Source: Pseudolabrys sp.
Lineage (GTDB): Bacteria; Pseudomonadota; Alphaproteobacteria; Rhizobiales; Xanthobacteraceae
Reading direction: 5' to 3'
Assembly (NCBI GenBank): GCA_030655215.1
Contig: JAURVZ010000061.1
Coordinates: 1-64,000, forward strand
Length of the DNA stretch: 64,000 nt
Positions 24,942 through 33,257 of the stretch are shown here, one piece after another. The notes under the pieces are model-generated. The model had not been told where the DNA came from. It was given only the letters and a program-made list of their open reading frames with translations, and made no database searches. Numbering within the stretch: position 1 is the first letter of the stretch; each line of letters opens with the position of its first letter. A program made the translations under genes and the position numbers.

Positions 24942-25784
24942 ATGGCACGCCGCCCGTTAAACGATGAGCCGATCTCGGCGCTGGCCGCATGGTCATCGCG
25001 GCTGGCGATTTTTGCGCTGGCGGTCGCCGCTATTTCGGTCATCATACTTCGCTCCAGTTTCCTGGAAATCGAGCCGTCACTCGCCACCTTCGCTGCCAGC
25101 TTGGTCTTCGCCGTGGCGGCCATCCTGTTGGCACTGGCCTCCTTCATCAGCATCTGGCGCAACGGTCTGCGCGGCCTCAGCCGGTCATTGCTCGGACTCG
25201 TCCTCGGCACGGCGCTGCTCGCCTACCCGGCCTATCTGGCGCAGCGCGCCTATCGCTATCCGGCAATTGCCGACATCAGCACGGATGCGAACAATCCACC
25301 GCGCTTTATTTCGTTGGCGGCGCAGCGGCCGAAAGACCGAATCGCCTACTCCTCCGTTGCCGCGCCTTTGCAGCGCGCCGCCTACCCCGACATTGTGCCG
25401 CTGCAACTGACATTGCCGCTTCGCTCGTCCTATGACGTGGTGGTCGGCGTGCTCAATAAGCGCAAGCAGCCGTTCACCGAAAGCATGCAGCCGACCGTCA
25501 ACCGCCGTGAAGCGACCATTGAGTATACGGCGCGCACGCCATTGATGGGCTTCCGCGACGACGTCGTCATTCGCGTGACCGCGGTCGGCAGCGGCTCGCG
25601 CATCGATATGCGTTCGGCCTCGCGTTTCGGCCCGCATGATTTCGGCAACAACGCGACACGCCTGCGCGCTCTGCTCGAGGAAGTCGACGAAGCTTCCGGC
25701 AATGCACCCGAGCCGAAGCCAGAACCGGTCGTGCCGGAGAAGAAGCCGCCGCCGAAGCGCCCGGCGCAGAAGCCGAAGTCTTGA
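24942..25784 (+). CDS. DUF1499 domain-containing membrane protein
   Basis: A 280-residue protein with three hydrophobic segments in the first 105 residues (about 17-37, 46-68 and 80-98), followed by the DUF1499 domain (about residues 110-250; DISTDANNPPRF, IEYTARTPLMGFRDDVVIRV, SRIDMRSASRFGPHDFG). The tail is Pro/Lys-rich (EKKPPPKRPAQKPKS). Function of the family is unknown; it is common in alphaproteobacteria. No cysteines or catalytic residues stand out. A palindromic repeat follows its stop. Confidence 0.85.
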   Translation: MARRPLNDEPISALAAWSSRLAIFALAVAAISVIILRSSFLEIEPSLATFAASLVFAVAAILLALASFISIWRNGLRGLSRSLLGLVLGTALLAYPAYLAQRAYRYPAIADISTDANNPPRFISLAAQRPKDRIAYSSVAAPLQRAAYPDIVPLQLTLPLRSSYDVVVGVLNKRKQPFTESMQPTVNRREATIEYTARTPLMGFRDDVVIRVTAVGSGSRIDMRSASRFGPHDFGNNATRLRALLEEVDEASGNAPEPKPEPVVPEKKPPPKRPAQKPKS

Positions 25785-25800
25785 GATTATAATTCCGCTC

Positions 25801-25865
25801 ATTCCCGCGAAGCGGGAATCCAGCTCTACGAATTCACATCTCTGGGTCCCCGCCTCCGCGGGGAC
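25801..25865. repeat. Double-hairpin repeat element (family 2, second copy)
   Basis: ATTCCCGC/GCGGGAAT (25801-25819) and GTCCCCGC/GCGGGGAC (25846-25865), the same layout as the copy at 18338-18412. It lies between the convergent DUF1499 and MBL genes and can act as a bidirectional stem. Confidence 0.75.
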
Positions 25866-25872
25866 GAGCGGA

Positions 25873-26787
25873 TTAGTTAGCGAGCCGGTACTCACCATCG
25901 ATCGACGGCGCGCCGTCGGTGACGACAGCACCGCGCGTCACGAGATCTTCCATATGCGCCAGCACCGACATGCCGGCCGCGCCAACAAGGCGTGGGTCGA
26001 TGCCGATGTAGATTGCGCGCACGATGGTCGGGATATCCGTCGCGCCCTTGCCGAGGCGATGCAGGATCGACGCCTCGCGCGCCATGCGATGCAGGATGTA
26101 ATAATTGACGAAGCGGTTGGCATCGTTGATCACCGGGCCGTGGCCGGGGAAATAGATCTGCTCCGAGCGCTTGGCCAGCTTGTGCAGTGAGGCCATGTAG
26201 TCGCTCATTGCACCATCCGGCGGCGCGACGATGCTCGTCGCCCAAGCCATGACGTGATCGCCAATGAACATCGCATTGGCTTCCTTGTAGGCGTAAGCCA
26301 TGTGATTGGCGGTGTGACCGGGCGTCGTCACCGCCTCTATGGTCCAGCCATCGCCCTGCACGATCTCGCCGTCCTTGAGATAGACATCCGGCACGAAATC
26401 CCGGTCGCCGCTTGAGTCGAGCGCCTTGTTCTCACCGATGTTCAGCGGCCGCGCCGCTCGGTGCACGCCTTCGGCATAGACCGTGGCGCCTGTCGCCTTC
26501 TTGAGCGCCGGCGTAGCCGGCGAATGATCGCGATGCGTATGCGTGACGAAAATATGCGTGACCGTTTCGCCACGTACGGCGTCGAGCAATGCTGCGACAT
26601 GCGCCGGGTCGTCCGGGCCGGGATCGACAATGGCGACGTTGCCGTGGCCTACGATGTAGCTGAGCGTGCCCTTGAAGGTGAACGGGCTCGGATTGTTGGC
26701 CATGACCCGGCGCACGCCGGGCATCACCTGATCGACCGTGTCCGGCGCGAGATCGAGCGTCTTGTTGTAGGGAATGTCTTCGGCCAT
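25873..26787 (-). CDS. MBL-fold metallo-hydrolase
   Basis: A 304-residue metallo-beta-lactamase-fold hydrolase. The zinc motif THTHRDHSP (HxHxDH) is near residue 103, followed by GHTANHMAY and FIGDHVMAW and by FPGHGPVIND for the remaining ligands. The C-terminal 70 residues form a helical domain as in the LACTB2/glyoxalase II-like group, which includes RNA endonucleases and thioesterase-like enzymes. Substrate is unknown. It has no signal peptide, so it is cytoplasmic. The gene is flanked on both sides by palindromic repeats and is probably transcribed alone. Confidence 0.88.
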   Translation of the reverse strand: MAEDIPYNKTLDLAPDTVDQVMPGVRRVMANNPSPFTFKGTLSYIVGHGNVAIVDPGPDDPAHVAALLDAVRGETVTHIFVTHTHRDHSPATPALKKATGATVYAEGVHRAARPLNIGENKALDSSGDRDFVPDVYLKDGEIVQGDGWTIEAVTTPGHTANHMAYAYKEANAMFIGDHVMAWATSIVAPPDGAMSDYMASLHKLAKRSEQIYFPGHGPVINDANRFVNYYILHRMAREASILHRLGKGATDIPTIVRAIYIGIDPRLVGAAGMSVLAHMEDLVTRGAVVTDGAPSIDGEYRLAN

Positions 26788-26802
26788 GGGGCGGTCTACT
26801 CT

Positions 26803-26890
26803 CCGTCATGGCCGGGCTCGTCCCGGCCATCCACGCCTTCAATCTACGACTAGAAAGACGTGGATGCCCGGCTCAACGCCGGGCATGTCG
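26803..26890. repeat. GGCCGGG/GCCCGG palindromic element
   Basis: Two palindromes face each other: ATGGCCGGG-CTCGT-CCCGGCCAT and GATGCCCGGCTCAACGCCGGGCAT, with CCACG and CGTGG forming an inner inverted repeat. A copy with swapped order lies at 39075-39164. It fills the gap between the MBL and dehydratase genes. Confidence 0.7.
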
Positions 26891-26918
26891 GGCGTATTAG
26901 ATCAATGGTGCCCGCTGA

Positions 26919-28643
26919 TCAATGTATCTCCGGTTCCGGCACCTTGCCGGCTTTGGCGAGGAAGTCGAAATCGCAACCGTCATCGGCCTGGCCGATATGC
27001 TCCGAGAACAGCGCACCGTAGCCGCGCGGATATTTCGGCGCCGGCGGAATCCAGGCCGCCTTGCGGCGCGCCATTTCCTCATCGCTGACATGCAGATGAA
27101 TCGTGCGCGCCGGAATGTCGACTTCGATCTCGTCGCCGGTTTGCACGAAGGCGAGAGGACCGCCGACGAAACTTTCCGGCGCGACATGAAGAATGCAGGC
27201 GCCATAGCTGGTGCCGCTCATGCGCGCGTCGGAAATGCGCAACATGTCGCGCACGCCCTGCTTCACCAGCTTCTTCGGGATCGGCAGCATGCCCCATTCC
27301 GGCATGCCGGGGCCGCCTTGCGGGCCTGAGTTCTTCAGCACGAGAACATGGTCGGCGGTGACGTCAAGATCGTCACGCTCGACCTCGCGCGCCATGTGAT
27401 CGTAGTTCTCGAAGGCGATCACCTTGCCGCGGTGCTTGTGCAGATGCTTCGCTGCCGCTGACGGCTTCATCACGCAGCCGCGCGGCGCCAGATTGCCGGT
27501 GAGCACGGCGGTCGCGCCGTCGCTGTTGACCGGATCGTTGAGCGACTTGATGACATCGGCGTTGTACACGGCCGCATCGGCGATGTTCTCGGCAACGGTC
27601 TTGCCGGTCACCGTCATCTGCGTCGTGTCGAGCACGCTGCGCAATTGCACCATCAGTGCCTTGAGGCCGCCGGCATAGAAGAAATCCTCCATCAGGAACG
27701 AACCCGACGGCCGCACATTGGCAATCACCGGCACCTCGCGCGAGATTTCATCAAAGCGGTTCATGTCGAGCGGAATACCAGCGCGGCGCGCAATGGCGAC
27801 GAGATGAATGATGCAATTGGTCGAGCCGGCCATCGCCATGTGCACCTTGATGGCGTTGTCGACCGAATCCTTGGTGATGATCTTGTCCGGCGTCAGGTCG
27901 TCCCACACCATGTCGACGATGCGGCGGCCCGAAGCGATTGCCATGCGCGAATGACCGGCATCCGGCGCCGGAATGGATGACGCGCCGGGCAGCGTGAAGC
28001 CGAGCGCCTCGGCCACCGCCATCATTGTCGCCGCCGTTCCCATGGTCATGCAGGTGCCGAACGACCGCGCGATGCCTCCTTCGATCTCCTGCCACTGCTC
28101 TTCAGTGATCTTGCCGGCGCGCTTCTCGTCCCAATACTTCCAAGTGTCGGAGCCGGAACCGAGCACCTGGCCGTGCCAGTTGCCGCGCAACATCGGACCG
28201 GCGGGCACGAAGATCGACGGAATGCCCATCGAGATCGCGCCCATCAACAGGCCGGGCGTGGTCTTGTCACAACCGCCAAGCAGCACCGCGCCGTCGATCG
28301 GATGGCTGCGCAGCAACTCCTCGACTTCCATCGCCAGGAAGTTGCGATAGAGCATGGTGGTCGGCTTCACCATCGACTCCGACAGCGACATGGCCGGCAT
28401 TTCCAGCGGAAAGCCGCCGGCCTGCAACACGCCGCGCTTCACTTCATCGGCGCGCGTGCGCAAATGGGTGTGGCACGGATTGACGTCGCTCCAGGTATTG
28501 ATGATGCCGATGACCGGCTTCTGACCCCAATCGCCCGAGTCATAACCGATCTGGCGCAAGCGCGAGCGATGGCCGAACGAACGCAGATCGTTGACGCCGA
28601 GCCAGCGATGGCTGCGGAGCTCTTCGGGGGTCTTGCGGGTCAT
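26919..28643 (-). CDS. IlvD/Edd-family dehydratase (probable sugar-acid dehydratase)
   Basis: A 574-residue Fe-S dehydratase. The three cluster cysteines are Cys57 (DVNPCHTH), Cys125 (LLGGCDKTTPG) and Cys198 (FGTCMTMGTA). The N-terminal part (LRSHRWLGVNDLRSFGHR) resembles L-arabinonate/D-galactonate-type dehydratases more than the branched-chain IlvD. It should turn a sugar acid into a 2-keto-3-deoxy acid. That product type is what DgoK and DgoA, encoded 6-8 kb away on the other strand, would use. ATG 28643 is preceded by GGAG; an upstream ATG at 28682 is not needed. Confidence 0.87.
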   Translation of the reverse strand: MTRKTPEELRSHRWLGVNDLRSFGHRSRLRQIGYDSGDWGQKPVIGIINTWSDVNPCHTHLRTRADEVKRGVLQAGGFPLEMPAMSLSESMVKPTTMLYRNFLAMEVEELLRSHPIDGAVLLGGCDKTTPGLLMGAISMGIPSIFVPAGPMLRGNWHGQVLGSGSDTWKYWDEKRAGKITEEQWQEIEGGIARSFGTCMTMGTAATMMAVAEALGFTLPGASSIPAPDAGHSRMAIASGRRIVDMVWDDLTPDKIITKDSVDNAIKVHMAMAGSTNCIIHLVAIARRAGIPLDMNRFDEISREVPVIANVRPSGSFLMEDFFYAGGLKALMVQLRSVLDTTQMTVTGKTVAENIADAAVYNADVIKSLNDPVNSDGATAVLTGNLAPRGCVMKPSAAAKHLHKHRGKVIAFENYDHMAREVERDDLDVTADHVLVLKNSGPQGGPGMPEWGMLPIPKKLVKQGVRDMLRISDARMSGTSYGACILHVAPESFVGGPLAFVQTGDEIEVDIPARTIHLHVSDEEMARRKAAWIPPAPKYPRGYGALFSEHIGQADDGCDFDFLAKAGKVPEPEIH

Positions 28644-28706
28644 GTCATTCTCCGTATTCGCCGCGCGACGGTAGCGCGGCATAAAGCGCTATGCCACACT
28701 GATTTG

Positions 28707-30122
28707 ATGAGGCACAAATTCGATTCCGGCTTTGCACGACTTGTTTTCACAGTGTGCATTTTTGCGGTACTGGCGGCGGCGATCCTGACGCGCTCGGCGA
28801 AATGGATGGGCGATTTCGACCAGTCGTTTTATCTGACCATTGCCTATGATCTCGACCGCTATGGTGTTTACAGCAACGGTATGTTCGACGACGTCAACAG
28901 CGTCGATACAGCGCCCAAGCCCGGCATGTTCATCGCGCCGGTCTATCCGCTGCTGGTGCTGGCGGCGACCAAACTCGATCCGCGTTTTGCCGCGGCGGCG
29001 TGGTGCAGCGTCGAGGCCAACCACCAGCGGCGCGACCGCGCCAGCTGCGAGACCTATACGCGGCCGATGCATCTCATTCACGCGCTGCTGCTGACGCTCG
29101 GCGTGCTGGCCATTGCGCGCTCGACCGAGTTGATCTTCGGCGGCGTCACCTTCTGGCTGGCCGGCGCGCTCGCGACATTGGCCCTGCTGCCCGGCGACGA
29201 ATTGTTCTCCTTTGTCATGACCGAGAGCATCACCTTCTCGCTGTTCAGCCTGACCATGCTGGCTCTGCTGAAAAGCTGGAAGACGCCGCGCTGGCAGAAC
29301 TTCGCGATCGCCGGATTGCTGCTCGGGCTGCTGTGCCTCACCCGCACGGCGTTCATTGTATTGGCGCCGGTGATGGCCGTGCTTATTCTCATCAATGGCC
29401 GCATCGCTTTGCGGCGCTGGGCATTCCAGGGCGCCGCCGCTTTCGCGCTTTGCTTTGTCATCACCATCGTGCCGTGGGCGATCCGCAATTCCATCTCGGT
29501 CGGGAAGTTCGGCATGACCGAGGAATATGGCTCCGCCGCTTTGGTCGAGCGCTTTGCTTTCAACAGCATGACGCCAGCGGAATTCGCGCTCGCCTTCCCT
29601 TACTGCCTGCCGGAGATCGGCCGCTGCTTGATCTCGAGCACCGTCGGCACCCAGGCCACCGACCGCTTCGAATGGTACCAGCCCAACAGCTTCTTCAACA
29701 CCGGCCGCGCCCTGCGCACCGAACTCATCGCTACGCACAAGAAGCTCGATCCGGTGATCGGCGACATCCTGCGCGCCGAGATGAAAGACAATTGGTGGCG
29801 GCACATTCTGGTCAGCATCCCGCTGGCGTGGTGCGGCATGTGGGTCGGCGGCTGGCTCGGCCTGTTTCTGGTGCCGGCTTTTCTCTGCGCCGGCGTTGCC
29901 GCGATACGCCGCCGCGAACCGCTGTTCCTGCTGTATGCCGTGCCGGCCCTGACCATGCTGGCGCTGCATGCCGGCCTCGCCAACCATTACACGCGCTACA
30001 ATCTGATCCTGATCGGGCCATTCGCCGCAGGTGCCGCCTGGCTCATTGTCACGCTTACGGGACATGACGGCCTGATTTCTCGCGCGCGTTCGCGATGGCG
30101 AGCGACCGCGCCAATGTCGTGA
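28707..30122 (+). CDS. GT-C-type glycosyltransferase-like integral membrane protein
   Basis: A 471-residue polytopic membrane protein with about ten hydrophobic segments. The first periplasmic loop contains WMGDFDQSFYLTIAYDLDRY, where an acidic pair sits as in GT-C enzymes (ArnT and GT39-like) that use polyprenyl-phosphate sugars. It should transfer a sugar to a lipid, glycan or protein outside the membrane. Its last 68 bp overlap the 3' end of the converging DUF2304 gene, next to a GT2 and an EamA gene that look like the lipid-sugar synthase and flippase. The start ATG 28707 is weakly supported; a longer reading upstream runs antisense through the dehydratase gene and is rejected. Confidence 0.78.
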   Translation: MRHKFDSGFARLVFTVCIFAVLAAAILTRSAKWMGDFDQSFYLTIAYDLDRYGVYSNGMFDDVNSVDTAPKPGMFIAPVYPLLVLAATKLDPRFAAAAWCSVEANHQRRDRASCETYTRPMHLIHALLLTLGVLAIARSTELIFGGVTFWLAGALATLALLPGDELFSFVMTESITFSLFSLTMLALLKSWKTPRWQNFAIAGLLLGLLCLTRTAFIVLAPVMAVLILINGRIALRRWAFQGAAAFALCFVITIVPWAIRNSISVGKFGMTEEYGSAALVERFAFNSMTPAEFALAFPYCLPEIGRCLISSTVGTQATDRFEWYQPNSFFNTGRALRTELIATHKKLDPVIGDILRAEMKDNWWRHILVSIPLAWCGMWVGGWLGLFLVPAFLCAGVAAIRRREPLFLLYAVPALTMLALHAGLANHYTRYNLILIGPFAAGAAWLIVTLTGHDGLISRARSRWRATAPMS

Positions 30123-30393
30123 TCAACTCCATTTGCATGCGCAATTTGAGATGCAGGTTGAGCAGCACCAGCAAGCTGATCGCGACCCAGACATAAAGCA
30201 CCAGATCGACGCCGCGGCCGACGCCGGCGAATTCGGCCAGCTTTGTTGCATGCGCCGGGATCCAGACGAAATACAGGCCGACCAAGGCCGCCAGCATCGA
30301 CAGCAGGCCGACCACCGGCGAGCGGCGATACTGCAGATACGCATAGAGCATCACGGCGAAGAGCAGCGCGGTGAGCGAAATTTGCGCGATCAT
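30055..30393 (-). CDS. DUF2304 domain-containing membrane protein
   Basis: A 112-residue protein with three membrane helices (about residues 3-22, 28-48 and 64-86), followed by a helical basic tail, LKLRMQMELITTLARSLA. This fits DUF2304, a small family often found beside GT2 polyprenyl-phosphate glycosyltransferases. It overlaps the upstream GT2 gene by ATGA, so translation is coupled and a complex with the GT2 enzyme is plausible. Its 3' end overlaps the convergent GT-C-like gene by 68 bp. Confidence 0.82.
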   Translation of the reverse strand: MIAQISLTALLFAVMLYAYLQYRRSPVVGLLSMLAALVGLYFVWIPAHATKLAEFAGVGRGVDLVLYVWVAISLLVLLNLHLKLRMQMELITTLARSLAIANAREKSGRHVP

Positions 30394-31070
30394 CGGTGCA
30401 GCCTCCGTGCAAACAGATCGAGCAGGATGGTCAGCGCATCGCTCAGCTTCTGCCCCTTGGCCAGCGAATAGGCGCTGTATTCGATGGTGACCGGCACCTC
30501 GATGTATTTCAGCCCGCTCTGCGCCACCTGATGCAGAATCTCGGAGGCATGCGCCATCCGGTTCTGCCGCAGCTTGATGCTTTGCGCGCCGCGCCGTGTC
30601 ATGGCGCGGAGGCCGTTATGGGTGTCGGTGATGTTGATGCCCACGGTCAGCCGCGTGAACAAAGTCGCCGCCTTCAAGGTCAGGCGGCGCGACAGCGGCT
30701 GATTCAACGTATCGCCGAGGAAGCGGCTGCCGAGCGCGAAGTCGGCCTTGTGTTGCGCCAGCGCCGCGGTCATCACCGCAACATCGCTGATACGATGCTG
30801 GCCGTCGGCATCGAAGGTGACAATCGTCTCCGCGCCTTCCGCCAGCGCGTATTCGATGCCGGTCTGCAGCGCCGCGCCCTGCCCGAGATTGATCGGATGC
30901 CGCATCACTACGGCGCCTGCGCTTTCGGCCACGTTGGCGGTATCGTCGCGCGAGCCGTCATCGACCACGACGACGCGATAGCCCGCCCCGCGCACACTTG
31001 CGATGACGCCGGCAATCACCGTCGCCTCATTATAGGCGGCAATCACGATCCAGAGGGGCTGCGCTGTCAT
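30390..31070 (-). CDS. GT2-family glycosyltransferase (polyprenyl-phosphate sugar synthase-like)
   Basis: A 226-residue GT-A fold enzyme. Seen are the N-terminal IVIAAYNE, VVVVDDGS (Asp37/38), and the DxD motif FDADGQH (87-89), then SRFLGD and a C-terminal amphipathic segment. It lacks membrane helices, like DPM1-type dolichol-phosphate mannose synthases, and probably loads a sugar from a nucleotide donor onto undecaprenyl phosphate. I use ATG 31070; an apparent upstream extension to 31508 runs through the EamA gene in another frame. Order on the minus strand: methyltransferase, EamA, this gene, DUF2304. Confidence 0.88.
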   Translation of the reverse strand: MTAQPLWIVIAAYNEATVIAGVIASVRGAGYRVVVVDDGSRDDTANVAESAGAVVMRHPINLGQGAALQTGIEYALAEGAETIVTFDADGQHRISDVAVMTAALAQHKADFALGSRFLGDTLNQPLSRRLTLKAATLFTRLTVGINITDTHNGLRAMTRRGAQSIKLRQNRMAHASEILHQVAQSGLKYIEVPVTIEYSAYSLAKGQKLSDALTILLDLFARRLHR

Positions 31071-31072
31071 GC

Positions 31073-31438
31073 TCAACTGGCCACGAAAAACAGGCCGCCG
31101 AGGATCAGCGCAATGCCGATGGCGAGCTTGCTGGAAAACGGTTCGGAGAAAATCAGCATGCCGAGCACCGGCGTCACCGCGAAGGCCAAAGCGACGAACG
31201 GATAGGCGCGCGACAACGGCGTGAAGGTCAATATCCACACCCACAGCACCGATAGTCCGGCATACAGCACGACAGCGAGAATGAAATACGGATTGATCAG
31301 CCCGAACAGCCGGTCGGTCAGCGAGCCGTCCGTCGTCGCCCGGTTGGCGGCGAGCTTGAAGATCAACTGGCCGCCGGCCATTGCCACGGCATAGCCGAGC
31401 AACAACGTGATTTGCGTAATGGTCAGCCGCTCGCTCAT
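31073..31438 (-). CDS. Small EamA/SMR-like membrane protein (ArnE-like flippase candidate)
   Basis: A 121-residue protein with four membrane helices (about residues 8-28, 50-70, 76-94 and 100-119), including the PLSRAYPFVALAF segment typical of the EamA/SMR fold. Four-helix members of this size include the ArnE/ArnF undecaprenyl-phosphate-aminoarabinose flippase. Its position, overlapping the methyltransferase by ATGA and 2 bp from the GT2 gene, supports a role in flipping a polyprenyl-linked sugar rather than drug export. This role is inferred from context. Confidence 0.8.
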   Translation of the reverse strand: MSERLTITQITLLLGYAVAMAGGQLIFKLAANRATTDGSLTDRLFGLINPYFILAVVLYAGLSVLWVWILTFTPLSRAYPFVALAFAVTPVLGMLIFSEPFSSKLAIGIALILGGLFFVAS

Positions 31439-32334
31439 TGTTCAGGTTTCCGCAACACGACGCGCATGGCGTCGAACAGATTGGCCGGCAGGCCGATGGC
31501 GCTGGCAACCGCGGCGCGCGTCGGCTTCAGGCCGAACATACGCTTGAGCTGAAACATAATCAGCGACAGCGGCACGATCTTCCACGGATGCTCGAAGCGC
31601 TCCATGCGCAGGCCCAGTTGCTTCGCCATGCCGCCAATGCCGTCACGCGTGAAGAACCAGAGATGTTGCGGCGGTGTCATCAGCCGCCAGCGTACGCCGG
31701 TCAGCCGCGCCGGAAGCGAGCCGAAGTCGCCCGTGGCGACGACGATAATGCCGCCGGGATTGAGATGCTTTTCGCACAGCGCCAGAATGCCGCGCGGATC
31801 CGGCAAATGCTCGATGACATCGAGCAGCACAATCACATCGAACGGCGCGAGGCCGGACAACATGCTCTCGTCGGCCGCGCCGGTGATGACATTGAGGCCG
31901 AGGCTGCGCGCATGCGCCGCCGCGTCTTCGGCAATCTCGATGCCGGTGACATCGAAGTGCGGCTTGGCGGCGGCGAGGAAGAAGCCATAGGCGCAGCCCA
32001 GTTCAAGCAGCCGCCCGCCCGGCTTGAAGCCGCGGATGAAATCGACTGTCGCGGCGAACTCGCGGCGCAACACCGGCTCCGCGCCGAGATAGTCGGCATA
32101 GCCGTCGGCATGGCCGCCATCGAAATAGTCGCTGGTGTAATAGCTCTCCGGGTCGAAGCCCGTCGTCTCGGTGCGGCCAAGGCCACAGATGCTGCACTGG
32201 AAGATGTCGCAGCCGTTGCGCGCATAGAGAAAGCGGTGCGCGGTCACGCGGCCACAGCCGGGGCAGTCGCGGTCGCCGTCGCGCCGCCCGGGTGTCGCGC
32301 CGGGTTTGTCCTGCAAGCGTGCGTGCTCGTTCAT
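31435..32334 (-). CDS. Class I SAM-dependent methyltransferase with zinc-ribbon N-terminus
   Basis: A 299-residue enzyme. Four cysteines (Cys24, Cys27, Cys47, Cys50) form an N-terminal zinc ribbon. The SAM-binding motif I is LLELGCAYGFFL (109-120) and the later motif is FDVIVLLDVIEHLPDP. This architecture is common among methyltransferases of surface polysaccharide and sugar-modification clusters. It is the first gene of a four-gene overlapped run with EamA, GT2 and DUF2304, so it probably methylates the sugar or glycan made by this cassette. Confidence 0.87.
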   Translation of the reverse strand: MNEHARLQDKPGATPGRRDGDRDCPGCGRVTAHRFLYARNGCDIFQCSICGLGRTETTGFDPESYYTSDYFDGGHADGYADYLGAEPVLRREFAATVDFIRGFKPGGRLLELGCAYGFFLAAAKPHFDVTGIEIAEDAAAHARSLGLNVITGAADESMLSGLAPFDVIVLLDVIEHLPDPRGILALCEKHLNPGGIIVVATGDFGSLPARLTGVRWRLMTPPQHLWFFTRDGIGGMAKQLGLRMERFEHPWKIVPLSLIMFQLKRMFGLKPTRAAVASAIGLPANLFDAMRVVLRKPEQ

Positions 32335-32393
32335 GGCGTCTGCTTAACGAGCTGTCTCATGGCGATGGATGCGTTTCGACCCTGATGCGCCTG

Positions 32394-32416
32394 GCCTCGG
32401 AGCCGGGGCTTTTTCT
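32394..32416 (+). terminator. Terminator-like hairpin
   Basis: GCCTCG pairs with CGGGGC (one G-U pair) around GAGC and is followed by TTTTTCTTT. No plus-strand gene ends here, since the methyltransferase gene starts at 32334 on the other strand, so its use is unclear. Confidence 0.35.
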
Positions 32417-32532
32417 TTACAACGGCACCATACTGAGAGGGCTGCCCTCCGCACAAGCGTAATTTACAACTCTTGACAACTAAGAACTAAAAAGGACAAG
32501 TGCGGTCTCTGTGTTTTCAATCGGGGTGATGC

Positions 32533-33243
32533 ATGCGCGACAGCACAAAAGCCAAACTCGAGACCATTTCCACTGCGACACTAACCACGGTGCTGTTCAA
32601 GCGCGGCTTTCGCAACACCTTCATTGAAGGCATTCACCGCATCAATCCGGTCGGTGACAAGAACATGGTCGGCCCGGCCTATACGCTGCGCTACATCCCG
32701 GCGCGCGAGGATCTTGATCATCTCGGCGTGTTCGAAGATCGCAGCCATCCGCAGCGCAAAGGCGTTGAAGAATGCCCGCCAGGCAGCGTCTTCGTCATCG
32801 ACAGCCGCCGCAATTATTCCGCCGCCTCCGCCGGCAACATCCTGCTGGCGCGGCTATGGAAGCGCGGCATCGCCGGCATCGTCACCGATGGCGGCTTTCG
32901 CGACACGCCGGAGATCGCGGCAACGCCCTTCCCGGCCTATCACGCGCATCCCGCCGCGCCGACGAATCTGATCCGGCACCATGCGGTCGATCTCAACCTG
33001 CCGATCGCCTGCGGCGAAGTCTCGGTCTATCCGGGCGACATCATCGTCGGGGATGGCGAAGGCGTTGTCGTCATTCCGGCGAACTTTGCCGATGCGGTCG
33101 CCGATGAAGCCTTCGAGCAGACGGTGTTCGAAGACTTCGTGCAGGAGAAGGTCAATGAAGGCCGCGGCATCTTCGGCCTTTATCCGCCGGACCCGGCGAC
33201 CAAGGAAGAATTCGCCAAGTGGCGCGCCGCGGCGAAACGCTGA
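32533..33243 (+). CDS. RraA-family protein
   Basis: A 236-residue member of the RraA/menaquinone-methyltransferase-like fold. Landmarks are AYTLRYIPARED, GSVFVIDSR, GNILLARLWKRGIAGIVTDGGFRD (part of the ligand-binding Gly-x-D-G core) and GDIIVGDGEGVVVIP. The family includes RNase E inhibitors and metal-dependent 4-hydroxy-4-methyl-2-oxoglutarate/oxaloacetate aldolases. Because it starts an operon with a FadR-type regulator, a transporter and the galactonate-type genes dgoK and dgoA, an aldolase or related role on a keto acid is more likely than RNase control. The function is inferred. Confidence 0.85.
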   Translation: MRDSTKAKLETISTATLTTVLFKRGFRNTFIEGIHRINPVGDKNMVGPAYTLRYIPAREDLDHLGVFEDRSHPQRKGVEECPPGSVFVIDSRRNYSAASAGNILLARLWKRGIAGIVTDGGFRDTPEIAATPFPAYHAHPAAPTNLIRHHAVDLNLPIACGEVSVYPGDIIVGDGEGVVVIPANFADAVADEAFEQTVFEDFVQEKVNEGRGIFGLYPPDPATKEEFAKWRAAAKR

Positions 33244-33257
33244 CGGAGCAAGGGCGC

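Noticed and set aside
28173-28706. Upstream extension of the GT-C reading frame
   Set aside because: It runs antisense through the dehydratase gene and has no membrane or family character; ATG 28707 is used instead.
28689-30065. 458-codon open frame antisense to the GT-C gene
   Set aside because: Composition (Gln, His, Arg, Asp-rich) is that of a reverse-complement shadow; the other strand encodes plausible membrane helices.
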